From DASVSE01 sp036399715 (GTDB lineage Bacteria > Bacteroidota > Rhodothermia > Rhodothermales > Rubricoccaceae): a stretch of 40,498 nucleotides of DNA. The translations under genes and the position numbers were made by a program. This document shows positions 16,153 to 23,399 of the stretch, one piece after another. Location: positions 1 to 40,498 of the forward strand of contig DASWMO010000173.1 in NCBI GenBank assembly GCA_036399715.1, written 5' to 3'. How positions within the stretch are numbered: the stretch's first letter is position 1; each line of letters starts with the position of its first letter. The notes under the pieces were generated by a model. The model was given only the letters and a program-made list of their open reading frames with translations, made no database searches and was not told the origin of the DNA.

Positions 16153-17049
16153 TCAGGTGCGCATGCGGCCCGGTGCCTCACGGCGGTCCGGCGCCGCGGC
16201 GTCGCGGGTGGCAGTGCCGGGAATGTCGTCTGCGAGGTGGTCGAAGGCGTCTCGAAGCGGCGCGGCGACCGGCGCGGCGTGCTCGGGCTCCAGGGCATGC
16301 TCGGGCTCCGGGGCGGGCTCCGCGAGGGCGAGGCGGGCCGCGATGTCGTCGGCGAGGCGTTCGAGGCTGGCGAGCTTGCGCGAGCGCCACCGGCGGTCCA
16401 GCGTCGTCGTCCCGGGCGCGGCGACGGCGAACGACGCGGCGAACGCCGCGAGCGTCGACATCAGCGTGGTGAGGCCGGCCACGTCCGCCTTGGTCAGGGC
16501 GACGAGAACGATGGCGGCGATGACGAACGCGACGCCCATTCCGTAGGCGATGCCCTCCGTCCGCGAGCTCGCCAGGCCGACGAGTTGCGACATTCGCAGG
16601 CGCGTCCGCTCGCCGCGCGGGCTCGCCGTGACGACCGTCTGGACGCCGAGGCTGCTCGTGTGGGTCCACTCGAACGCGCGCCCGACCTGCTGGACGGTCC
16701 CGCCGGCAGCTCCGCCGAAGGCGGCCATCGCGGAGAGGCCGAGGTGCTCACGGAGGCCGTCGACGGCGTCCTCCCACGCCTCGGGCGTCAGCGGCGCGTC
16801 GATCCAGCGCTCGACGACGACGTGCGTGTCGGTCTGCGAGGCCTGGCGCGTGAGCGTCCGTCCTGCGGCGTCGACCTCGGCCGCGGCGGCTCGGAGGTCG
16901 TCCGGGTTGAGGCCTGCGTCGGCGCCAAGGCGCTCGATCTCGTCCAGCGTCAGCCCGACGCCGCGCTCGGTCGCGCGCGCGGTCGTCGCCTGCCGCTCGG
17001 CGGCGCGCGCGATAATGTCTGCGACCTCCGACTCGGTGTAGGTGCGCAT
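16153..17049 (-). CDS. Two-TM membrane protein with N-terminal helical module, paralog 2 of 3
   Basis: The 298-residue middle member of the tandem triplet starts at ATG 17049 (MRTYTESEVADIIARAAERQ). The module LTLDEIERLGADAGLNPDDL precedes a long soluble domain (RWIDAPLTPEAWEDAVDGLR, FEWTHTSSLGVQTVVTASPR) that aligns in order with the same region of paralog 1. Two transmembrane segments follow (IAYGMGVAFVIAAIVLVAL and LMSTLAAFAASFAVAA), then a charged stretch and an acidic tail with PLRDAFDHL. Gaps of 4 bases on both sides show an operon. No catalytic motif is visible. Confidence 0.75.
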   Translation of the reverse strand: MRTYTESEVADIIARAAERQATTARATERGVGLTLDEIERLGADAGLNPDDLRAAAAEVDAAGRTLTRQASQTDTHVVVERWIDAPLTPEAWEDAVDGLREHLGLSAMAAFGGAAGGTVQQVGRAFEWTHTSSLGVQTVVTASPRGERTRLRMSQLVGLASSRTEGIAYGMGVAFVIAAIVLVALTKADVAGLTTLMSTLAAFAASFAVAAPGTTTLDRRWRSRKLASLERLADDIAARLALAEPAPEPEHALEPEHAAPVAAPLRDAFDHLADDIPGTATRDAAAPDRREAPGRMRT

Positions 17050-17053
17050 CGGG

Positions 17054-17887
17054 TCAGGACCGCGTCCGGCGCGGCGGGTCGGTGGAGTGGGGCAAGCGGT
17101 CGGAAAGGGGATCTGCGGCCTCGGAGGGCTCGAACAGACCCGCGTCGATGCGGCCGGATAGGGCGCCGTCCTCGTCGGCTCGGTCCACGTTGAGAGCCGC
17201 AGCGGGCGTGGCGTCGCGGGCGACGAGGTCGAGGCGGTCCAGGAGGGCGTCCATGCGCACCGTCTGCCGCGCGTGCCAGGCCCGCAGGCCGATCTGCGTC
17301 CCCCCGAGGAAGGCCGCCGACATCGTGGCGAGGATCACAGCCGGGACCCACATCTCGGGGTCGACGCCGAACGCGAACAGGGTCGCGAACAGGATGGACA
17401 TCGCGCCCATGACGCTGCCGCCGATCGTGAAGCCGAGGGCAATGTCGCGCGACGAGCGCGTGACGACGATGCGCGTGTCGCCGCCGATCGGCTCCAGGGC
17501 GACGCGCGTGACGGCCTGCGCGTTGCCGCTGCCCGTCGCGGCCGTCCACTCGCGCGTGCGGCCGACCTGGCCCGCGGTGCCCGTCCGCCCGAACTCGGCC
17601 CGCGCCGCGCCGACGATGGCCTCCCAGGCGTCGTCCGACACGTGGCCGCGCACGATGCGGTGGCGGGCCGTCTCGACGGGCGCACCGAAGAGGCCGCGGT
17701 GCGGGGCAGGCGCGTCGATCTCGGCCGCCGCCGAAGCGACGAGGGTCGGGTCGAGGCCGGCTGCGCGGGCGGCTTCTTCGAGGTCGGCGAGGCTCAGGCC
17801 GGCGGCCGGCGGTCCAGCCGTGCGCTGCCGCTCGGCGACGCGCGCGAACACCTTCTGGGCCTCGGCTTCGGAGTACGTGCGGGCCAT
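17054..17887 (-). CDS. Two-TM membrane protein with N-terminal helical module, paralog 1 of 3
   Basis: This 277-residue protein starts at ATG 17887 (MARTYSEAEAQKVFARVAER). It carries the module LSLADLEEAARAAGLDPTLV, a soluble region with VSDDAWEAIVGAARAEFGRTG and REWTAATGSGNAQAVTRVAL, and two transmembrane helices around FTIGGSVMGAMSILFATLFAF and WVPAVILATMSAAFLGG. The order of elements is identical to the next two genes. It lies 34 bases after the interrupted dehydrogenase. The soluble region sits before the TM pair and so probably faces the cytoplasm. Function unknown. Confidence 0.75.
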   Translation of the reverse strand: MARTYSEAEAQKVFARVAERQRTAGPPAAGLSLADLEEAARAAGLDPTLVASAAAEIDAPAPHRGLFGAPVETARHRIVRGHVSDDAWEAIVGAARAEFGRTGTAGQVGRTREWTAATGSGNAQAVTRVALEPIGGDTRIVVTRSSRDIALGFTIGGSVMGAMSILFATLFAFGVDPEMWVPAVILATMSAAFLGGTQIGLRAWHARQTVRMDALLDRLDLVARDATPAAALNVDRADEDGALSGRIDAGLFEPSEAADPLSDRLPHSTDPPRRTRS

Positions 17888-17921
17888 CAGGGATCGGGCG
17901 GCGGGAGCCCGAAGGTAGGTC

Positions 17922-18683
17922 TCAGCGGACGTAGCTCGCCGCGTTGACGTCGACCGTCGTGCCCGTCGCGTGGTCTGCGAGGCCGGACGCGAGCAGGACC
18001 ACGAGCGGCGCGAGGTCGTCGGGCTCGGTGAGGCGCTCCAGCGCCACGCCCTGCGTGATGGCCGCCTCGCCGTGCTCGGCGATGGAGGGCGCGGCCATGT
18101 CGGTCCGCGTGAAGCCCGGCGCGACGCCGAACGCGGCCACGCCGCCGCCGGCGCGGGCGATGGACTTGGTGAGCGCGACGAGCCCGCCCTTCGAGGCGGC
18201 GTACGCCCAGTATGCCTCGTCGTCGCCCCGGAAGGCAGCCCGGCTGGACACCGTCACGATGCGAACGACGACCCCCGTCTCGCCCGCCGCACGGCGTTCG
18301 CGGGCGTGGAGGACGGCCCGCCGGCAGAGTGCGGCCGCAGAGCGGAGGTTGATGGCCTGCGTCCGCTCCCATGCGTCCAGCCAGCCGTTTGCGCCGAGCG
18401 GCGCGGGTTCGAAGACGCCCGCGTTGGCGACGAGCACATCCACGCGCCCGAACGCGCCGAGCGCGGCGTCCCAGAGCGTATCCGGGGCGCCGCGCTCGGA
18501 GAGGTCGGCGTGCAAAACGGTTCCACCCGTCTCGCTCGCCAACGCCTCGGCCGAGGCGCGGGCGCGGGACTAGTGAATGCCGACGTGCGCACCGCTTGCA
18601 GCGAGCGCCGTCGCGACGGCCCGGCCGATGCCGCGGCTCGCGCCGGTCACCAGGGCCGTACAACCGTCGAGCCGAACGTCCAC
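17922..18683 (-). pseudogene. Short-chain dehydrogenase/reductase interrupted by an in-frame TAG
   Basis: GTG 18683 to TGA 17922 gives 253 codons, the normal SDR length. It has the nucleotide-binding TGASRGIG (13-20), VANAG, the catalytic Ser region VSSRAAF, YAASKGG (Tyr and Lys) and the typical C-terminal DVNAASYVR. Codon 38 (18570-18572) is TAG, between VGIH and SRARASAEAL, where relatives usually carry Tyr or Phe in a HY(S/N)RS context. A single TAC-to-TAG change explains it. No frameshift or decay is seen elsewhere, so this is either a very recent nonsense mutation or a base error. Without readthrough only 37 residues are made, and no good restart codon follows before the fold is lost. 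It starts 3 bases after the upstream gene's stop. Confidence 0.85.
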
Positions 18684-18686
18684 CGA

Positions 18687-19139
18687 TTACTCGGCGGCGA
18701 ACTCCGCGCTGGCCGTCCGGTGCAGGTGCACCACGAGGCCGTCCGGCGTGAGGAGGCGAATGTCGTCCTGACCGATGATCTCGTACGACACCGGCGCGCC
18801 CTGGTCCGGTACGATGCGGCCGTCGAGCGTTGTGAAGCGGAAGGTCCGCTCGCGTGCCATCGTGTCCTGGTCCTGCTCGATCTCCAGGAGGATGTGTGCC
18901 TGCCCGTCGACGCCGAACTCGACGTTCATCTCGTCGACGGCAGCACCAAAGTCGTCGATCGCGCCGAGGCGTTCCACCTCTGCAAGCTCCCACTCCCCGA
19001 CGAGGGACTGGTCGATGGACGCCGAGACGGGCGACGCCGTGGGGACGCCGGGCGACTGGCGCGGCTGCGCGCTGGCGCTCGCCGGAACGACGAGGAGGCA
19101 GGCGGCCGGGAGGGCAAACAGGGCGCGGGACATGGTCAT
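18687..19139 (-). CDS. Secreted lipocalin-like protein
   Basis: The product is about 150 residues with a signal peptide (MSRALFALPAACLLVV, cleaved near ASAQ). It then has SLVGEWELAEVERLG, VEFGVDGQAHILLEIE, RTFRFTTLDGRIV and VSYEIIGQDDIRLLTPDGL, the repeating strand pattern of small lipocalin-like barrels that begin with GxW. ATG 19139 and ATG 19133 are both possible starts; the second gives a cleaner signal peptide. It lies 23 bases downstream of a related gene and 3 bases upstream of the interrupted dehydrogenase. Ligand and function unknown. Confidence 0.7.
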   Translation of the reverse strand: MTMSRALFALPAACLLVVPASASAQPRQSPGVPTASPVSASIDQSLVGEWELAEVERLGAIDDFGAAVDEMNVEFGVDGQAHILLEIEQDQDTMARERTFRFTTLDGRIVPDQGAPVSYEIIGQDDIRLLTPDGLVVHLHRTASAEFAAE

Positions 19140-19162
19140 GTGTGGAGAGCAGGTGGAGGCAT

Positions 19163-19855
19163 TCAACGAGGCGGAAGCAGCGCTTCGTGCGCGGCCCGCG
19201 AGAGTTCGATCGTGTCGCCTTCGCCAGTAAGCATCAGCCGGTCGGCGGACAAGGTAAAGTGGTACGCGTCTTCGTCAACCAGGAGATACGGCCCGGCGAC
19301 CGTATAAGCCTCCTCGTGGTCGCTGTCCTGGTCGTCCCGGCGCACAAACGCGCGCCCGTCGGGCTCGAAGCGGAAGGCCCATGTGTGCGTGCGGTCGGCA
19401 CCGGCCCACGCCCCGACGAGGGCCGGGTCGAGCGCCCCGGCGGGGTCAGCCGGGTGCAGCGTCAGGCGAACGCCGGTGCGAAGGTCCTGCACGACGAGCG
19501 CCTCGGTCCCGAGGTCGTCAGTTGCGCGGGACACATCCAGGACAGTCGTGCTGCCGGGCGCGCGGACGAGCAGTTGGCCGTTGGCCGTCGTGTACGAGTC
19601 CGTCGTGATTCGGGCCGACAGCTCGGCGTCGTCCGGGTCTAGGTACACGGCCGTCGTGGTGAGGTCGCGGCCCGTAAACGTCATCCGGGTAAACACGAGG
19701 ATGTCGTCTCCCGGTGTGTTCTCGGCCGCCGCTAGTTCCCACGTCCCGACCTCTCCGATGAGCGTGGGCGTTTCGGCACTCTGCGCCACGCCCTGCGCCG
19801 CAGCCGGTGTGGCTACGAGCGCGAGGAAGACAGCAGCGGAGACGGCCGGTGACAT
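19163..19855 (-). CDS. Secreted protein with two lipocalin-like units
   Basis: This 230-residue secreted protein starts at ATG 19855 with a signal peptide ending near ATPAAAQG. It appears to contain two units: one starting at GEVGTWELAAAENTPGDDIL, and a second starting at LVGAWAGADRTHTWAFRFEPDGRAFV. The second is closer to the neighbour's GEWEL...FGVDGQ pattern. The pair probably arose by duplication. It is the first gene of the minus-strand run to 14.3 kb. No clear promoter box was found in the 87 bases before the start. Function unknown. Confidence 0.7.
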   Translation of the reverse strand: MSPAVSAAVFLALVATPAAAQGVAQSAETPTLIGEVGTWELAAAENTPGDDILVFTRMTFTGRDLTTTAVYLDPDDAELSARITTDSYTTANGQLLVRAPGSTTVLDVSRATDDLGTEALVVQDLRTGVRLTLHPADPAGALDPALVGAWAGADRTHTWAFRFEPDGRAFVRRDDQDSDHEEAYTVAGPYLLVDEDAYHFTLSADRLMLTGEGDTIELSRAAHEALLPPR

Positions 19856-19942
19856 AATGAAGACGTGCGCAGAGAACAGGTTCCACGCACGGGTGCCCCG
19901 CGGAGTTCTCTCAGTCGACTGTCTTCACCGAGCAGCCTGTCT

Positions 19943-20536
19943 CTATGCCGCCCTAGGGAGGCCGGCGGGGCGGGCGGGCGGGCGAGCCACCCCAGCCGCC
20001 GGGGCCTCTGCGGGGCGCCGCCACACGGGCACCGCCGAGCAGGGCTCGCCGAACATCACCCGGGCTGCGACGCTCTGCAGCGTGACGGTCGCCTGCGCGA
20101 AGGCGTCCAGCGGCACCTCACCCGTCCCGCAGCCTTTGAGCACCACCGTCCGGCCGGCATGCGCGTCCCAGTCGTAGGCGCGGATGCGCTCGGCGGCGAG
20201 GGCTGCACGGCGCGCGTCCACGCCCGCCACGGCGATGCTGGCCGCGACGGGCGCCAGCCGCGCCGCGACGAGCATGACGGCCCAGGCGGGCACGAGCGCG
20301 CCGTCGGGCACGAGCACGGCGACGTGGCGGCCGGCAAACGCCGCGGCGTCCAGGCCGGCGACGGCCGTACGGAAGTTCTTCTCGCGCACGACGAGGCCGC
20401 GGTGCATCAGCGGCCCGAGGTCGAGGGAGACGACGTCGAGCGGGCCGACGATGGCCGCGAGGTCCAGCGTCTCGATGCCGCTCTGGGCGACGCGGTTGGC
20501 GACGAGGCCGTCCGCGGGAAGCATGACGTCAGACAT
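19943..20536 (-). CDS. DUF2480 family protein
   Basis: This 197-residue cytosolic protein starts at ATG 20536. It matches the DUF2480 pattern of Bacteroidota: VANRVAQSGIETLDLAA, then RGLVVREKNFRTAV, PAWAVMLVAARLAPVAASI, VLKGCGTGEVPLDAFAQ and the C-terminal ARVMFGEPCSAVPVWRRP. Two conserved cysteines (KGCGT and EPCSA) suggest a metal or redox site. The family has no assigned function. Here it lies 130 bases downstream of a cysteine desulfurase on the same strand, which hints at sulfur or Fe-S metabolism but is only context. A Pro/Ala-rich tail of about 20 residues extends past the family end. Confidence 0.85.
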   Translation of the reverse strand: MSDVMLPADGLVANRVAQSGIETLDLAAIVGPLDVVSLDLGPLMHRGLVVREKNFRTAVAGLDAAAFAGRHVAVLVPDGALVPAWAVMLVAARLAPVAASIAVAGVDARRAALAAERIRAYDWDAHAGRTVVLKGCGTGEVPLDAFAQATVTLQSVAARVMFGEPCSAVPVWRRPAEAPAAGVARPPARPAGLPRAA

Positions 20537-20607
20537 GGGAGCGCAGGGATGGACCGGGGAAGGTGGATCGCCGAGGCAAGCGGGCACGTCGGCCCAATCG
20601 CCCGGTC

Positions 20608-20623
20608 CCTCCCGGACGGGAGG
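20608..20623. repeat. Solo palindrome resembling the core of the DUF559-element repeat
   Basis: CCTCCCGGACGGGAGG differs at one of 16 positions from the palindromic core CCTCCCGGCCGGGAGG inside the 37-bp repeats at 1682-1718 and 2208-2244. It lies between the cysteine desulfurase stop and the DUF2480 start, and could be a remnant of the same repeat family or a chance hairpin. Confidence 0.4.
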
Positions 20624-20665
20624 AGCGTTCGGGTGCGAGCCTCTGGCGCCGGTGCGCCCGAACGT

Positions 20666-21823
20666 CTACGCCGCGATGCGGTGGCGGACGGTGCGAACCG
20701 CCTCGGCGACCTGCGCCGCGGCCGTGTCGACGTCGGCGGCCGTCGTCGGGCGCCCGACCGAGAAGCGGACGGCCGAGAAGGCTTCGTCGTCCGAGTAGCC
20801 CATCGCGGTCAGGACGTGCGACGGCTGCTGTGCCGTCGTCTGGCAGGCCGCGCCCGTCGAGGCGGCGAGGCCGTGCAGGGCCGGCAGCAGGTCGCCCGCA
20901 CGGACGCCCTCGAAGAGCACGTACGACGTGTTCGGGAGGCGCTCGGCACCCTGCGCCACGACGCGGGCCGTCGGGACGGCCGCGGTGAGGGCCGCCTCGA
21001 ACCGGTCCCGGAGCGCCGCTTGACGCGTGTTCTCGGACGAGAGACCACGCCGCGCGAGCGTCGCTGCGGCACCCATTCCGACGATGCCCGGCACGTTGAG
21101 CGTGCCTGCGCGGAGGCCGTCCTCCTGCATGCCGCCGTTGTGGAGCGGCGCGAGGCGCACGTTCGGCCCGCGGCGGCGGACGTACAGCGCGCCGATGCCC
21201 TTCGGGCCGTAGAACTTGTGCGCCGAGAACGCGAGCAGGTCCACGCCCGCCGCCTCGACGTCGACGGGGATCTTGCCGACGGCCTGTGTCGCGTCGGCCA
21301 TCAGGAGCGCGCCGGCCTCGTGGGCGATGTTGGCGATGGCGCGCATCGGGTGGAGCACGCCGGTCTCGTTGTTGGCCCACATGGCCGCGACGGCGAGCGT
21401 CTTGTCCGAGAGCGACGCGCGGAGCTCGTCGAGGTCGAGGCGGCCCTCGCGGTCCGTGCCGAGGGTCGTCACCTCGAAGCCCTCGCGCTCGAGCGCGGCG
21501 CACGTCTCCAGGACGGCCTTGTGCTCGGTCGCGACCGTCACGATGTGGTGGCGGCGGCCGCCGTAGATCTCGCCGAGGCCGTTGAGCGCGAGCGAGATCG
21601 ACTCGGTCGCGCCGCTCGTGAACAGGATCGTCCGCGGCGTCGCGCCGACGACGCGGGCGGTCCGCTCGCGCGCCTGCCGGACCGCCTCGTCGGCGGCCCA
21701 GCCGAGGGCGTGGTCGCTGGACGGGTTGCCGAAGTGCTCCCGGAAAAAGGGCAGCATCGCGTCGAGGACGTCCTCGGCAACGGGCGTCGTCGCGTTGTAA
21801 TCGAGATAGATCGGGGCAGACAT
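20666..21823 (-). CDS. Cysteine desulfurase (NifS/IscS family)
   Basis: This PLP enzyme releases sulfur from cysteine as a protein persulfide for Fe-S clusters and other thio-cofactors. The 385-residue protein starts at ATG 21823 (MSAPIYLDYNATTP). It has FTSGATESISLALNG, ATEHKAV (His101), WANNETGVLHP and the PLP lysine in FSAHKFYGPKG (Lys203). The active-site cysteine loop STGAACQTTAQQPSHVL (Cys327) and RFSVGRPTT follow. The short loop and lack of a long C-terminal tail resemble NifS/IscS class I enzymes. No iscU or iscR gene is adjacent; a DUF2480 gene follows. The 263-bp divergent region upstream is shared with the hydrolase gene. Confidence 0.93.
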   Translation of the reverse strand: MSAPIYLDYNATTPVAEDVLDAMLPFFREHFGNPSSDHALGWAADEAVRQARERTARVVGATPRTILFTSGATESISLALNGLGEIYGGRRHHIVTVATEHKAVLETCAALEREGFEVTTLGTDREGRLDLDELRASLSDKTLAVAAMWANNETGVLHPMRAIANIAHEAGALLMADATQAVGKIPVDVEAAGVDLLAFSAHKFYGPKGIGALYVRRRGPNVRLAPLHNGGMQEDGLRAGTLNVPGIVGMGAAATLARRGLSSENTRQAALRDRFEAALTAAVPTARVVAQGAERLPNTSYVLFEGVRAGDLLPALHGLAASTGAACQTTAQQPSHVLTAMGYSDDEAFSAVRFSVGRPTTAADVDTAAAQVAEAVRTVRHRIAA

Positions 21824-22086
21824 CCGTGGGGGGAAGACGGTGGGTGCCGGGGCACCCGCGAACACTGGTGATGTGGCTCCCCGGTATTACGGCCTTCGCG
21901 CGGCCGATGTTGTGGAGAAACGCCGGAGAGGGCCCGAGATGCCCCGCCGGCGTCTCCGCGACGTGTGCGCGGGGTGTGTGCGAGGCGTCCCGTCTGCCCG
22001 ATTCGGGGCGCAGCGGAAGCCCTTCCGTCACCCGTGGCCCGGCGTCTATCTTCGCACATGCCCTCTTTCACACCGACTCTACCCGC
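21824..22086. other. Divergent intergenic region between the cysteine desulfurase and hydrolase genes
   Basis: This 263-bp region has no credible gene. It holds a hairpin in the desulfurase leader (GGGTGC/GCACCC, about 21843-21856) and an imperfect inverted repeat with arms ACGCCGG and CCGGCGT around 21920-21953. The plus-strand box TATCTTCG is at 22047-22054. On the minus strand TAATAC near 21885 may serve the desulfurase. Confidence 0.4.
22047..22054 (+). promoter_or_regulatory. -7 promoter box of the hydrolase lipoprotein operon
   Basis: TATCTTCG lies 32 bases before ATG 22087 and is nearly identical to the boxes before the tRNA (TATCTTGG) and the fasciclin gene (TAGCTTCG). Confidence 0.45.
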
Positions 22087-23316
22087 ATGACCCGGTTCTC
22101 CTTCCAGCGGTTCGCCGTCCTCCCCCTCCTCGCGGCCCTCGCGCTTGCCCTGCCCGCGTGCGACAGCGGCGGCAGCACCGACGGCCCGCCGCCGGGCAAC
22201 ACCGTCGCCAACGGCGTCGACTTCACGCGCCTCTTCAACCCGGCGACGCCGGCCGAGATCGCCGCGATCCGCGCCGACTGGGCCGGGCGCACCAACACCG
22301 CGACCGGCATCCAGGTCTCGGCCCCGGCGACGCTGCCCGACGGGGCGCGCGTCTACATCGTCTCGCACGAGATCACGACCGGCCCCGGCGCCTCGGGCCG
22401 CCACTACGGCTTCGTCCGCGTGCCCGCCGGCGCCGCCTCCAACCTGCCCGTTATCGTCGTCCACCACGGCGGCGACTCGGGCGTCAAGCTCGAGAGCGAC
22501 GTCTTCGGGCTCTCGCAGCTCTACCCGACCCTGTTCTCGCAGACCGTCCAGGTCTTCCCGAGCTACCGCGCCGAGCCGCTCGTGACGAGCGCTCAGCTCG
22601 CGCCGAGCCTCGGGGCCACGCAGACGTCCGGCGGCACGGCGAGCCCGTGGGACTACGACGTCGACGACGCGATGACGCTCCTCTCGGCCGTCCTCGGCCG
22701 CGACGAGTTCTCGGGCGCGACCGACGAGGCGCGCATCGGCGCGCTCGGCTTCAGCCGCGGCGCCAACACGGCGCTCCTGCACACCGCCCGCGACACGCGC
22801 GTCGACGCCGTGACAGAGTACTTCGGTCCGTCGGACTTCCTCAACGGGACCGTCCAGGGCCTCGCCCTCATCGTCCTCGGCGCCGACAGCCCGACGCGCC
22901 AGGGCGCGCTCCAGCTTCCGGGCGCACGCTTCCTCTACGAGAACGTCCTCCAGCCGCTCCAGGGCCCCGGCGGGACCTACAACGGCTCGGCCGATTACGA
23001 CGCGGCACGCCTCGCGATCATCCGCCGCTCTGCGTCGCAGTTCACGTCCAGCCTCCGCAACCTTCAGGTCCACCACCACCGCCGCGACGGCGTCGTGCGC
23101 TTCCCGTTCTCGGTCGTCTTCGACGCCGCCGTCCAGGCCGCCCATCCGCAGGGCGCGTACGAGTTCAATGCCTACGGCGACGCCCCGGCGAGCGACGCGG
23201 ACCTGAGCACGTCCTTCCACTCGCCGACCGCGATGCCGGAGAGCCTCCCGCGGACCGAGCAGTGGCTCGCGCGCTACGTCGTCAACCCGACAGCCACGCG
23301 CGTCGAGGCGTACTAA
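22087..23316 (+). CDS. Alpha/beta-hydrolase lipoprotein (active-site serine present)
   Basis: The 409-residue lipoprotein has lipobox LPAC (Cys25) and a short linker. An alpha/beta-hydrolase follows with LPVIVVHHGGDSG as the oxyanion-type HG segment and the nucleophile elbow GALGFSRGANTALLH (Ser223). RVDAVTEYFGPSDF and a His-rich segment VHHHRRDGVVRFPF come later. The start at ATG 22087 follows a TATCTTCG box. The next gene at 23400 is a diverged paralog with the same entry motif (GVDFTRLF versus GVDLNALF) but no nucleophile. It is probably a periplasmic or surface esterase or peptidase of unknown substrate. Confidence 0.82.
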   Translation: MTRFSFQRFAVLPLLAALALALPACDSGGSTDGPPPGNTVANGVDFTRLFNPATPAEIAAIRADWAGRTNTATGIQVSAPATLPDGARVYIVSHEITTGPGASGRHYGFVRVPAGAASNLPVIVVHHGGDSGVKLESDVFGLSQLYPTLFSQTVQVFPSYRAEPLVTSAQLAPSLGATQTSGGTASPWDYDVDDAMTLLSAVLGRDEFSGATDEARIGALGFSRGANTALLHTARDTRVDAVTEYFGPSDFLNGTVQGLALIVLGADSPTRQGALQLPGARFLYENVLQPLQGPGGTYNGSADYDAARLAIIRRSASQFTSSLRNLQVHHHRRDGVVRFPFSVVFDAAVQAAHPQGAYEFNAYGDAPASDADLSTSFHSPTAMPESLPRTEQWLARYVVNPTATRVEAY

Positions 23317-23340
23317 CGTCTGCGGGCTGTCCCGTTCCGA

Positions 23341-23372
23341 GCGCGGGCCGTGGCACTCGTCGCGGCCCGCGC
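23341..23372 (+). terminator. Hairpin between the two hydrolase genes
   Basis: GCGCGGGCCG (23341-23350) pairs with CGGCCCGCGC (23363-23372) across a 12-base loop, followed by GTTGCATTTCCCCTTCTC. It could terminate or attenuate transcription after the first hydrolase gene. Confidence 0.5.
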
Positions 23373-23399
23373 GTTGCATTTCCCCTTCTCCCGACGCCC

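Noticed and set aside
18570..18572. Recoding of TAG (for example pyrrolysine) in the dehydrogenase
   Set aside because: The position is not a catalytic site, TAG is used as a normal stop by intact genes here (for example at 14316-14318), and no recoding signal is visible.
21826..22086. N-terminal extension of the first hydrolase upstream of ATG 22087
   Set aside because: It would precede the signal peptide and span the promoter box at 22047-22054.
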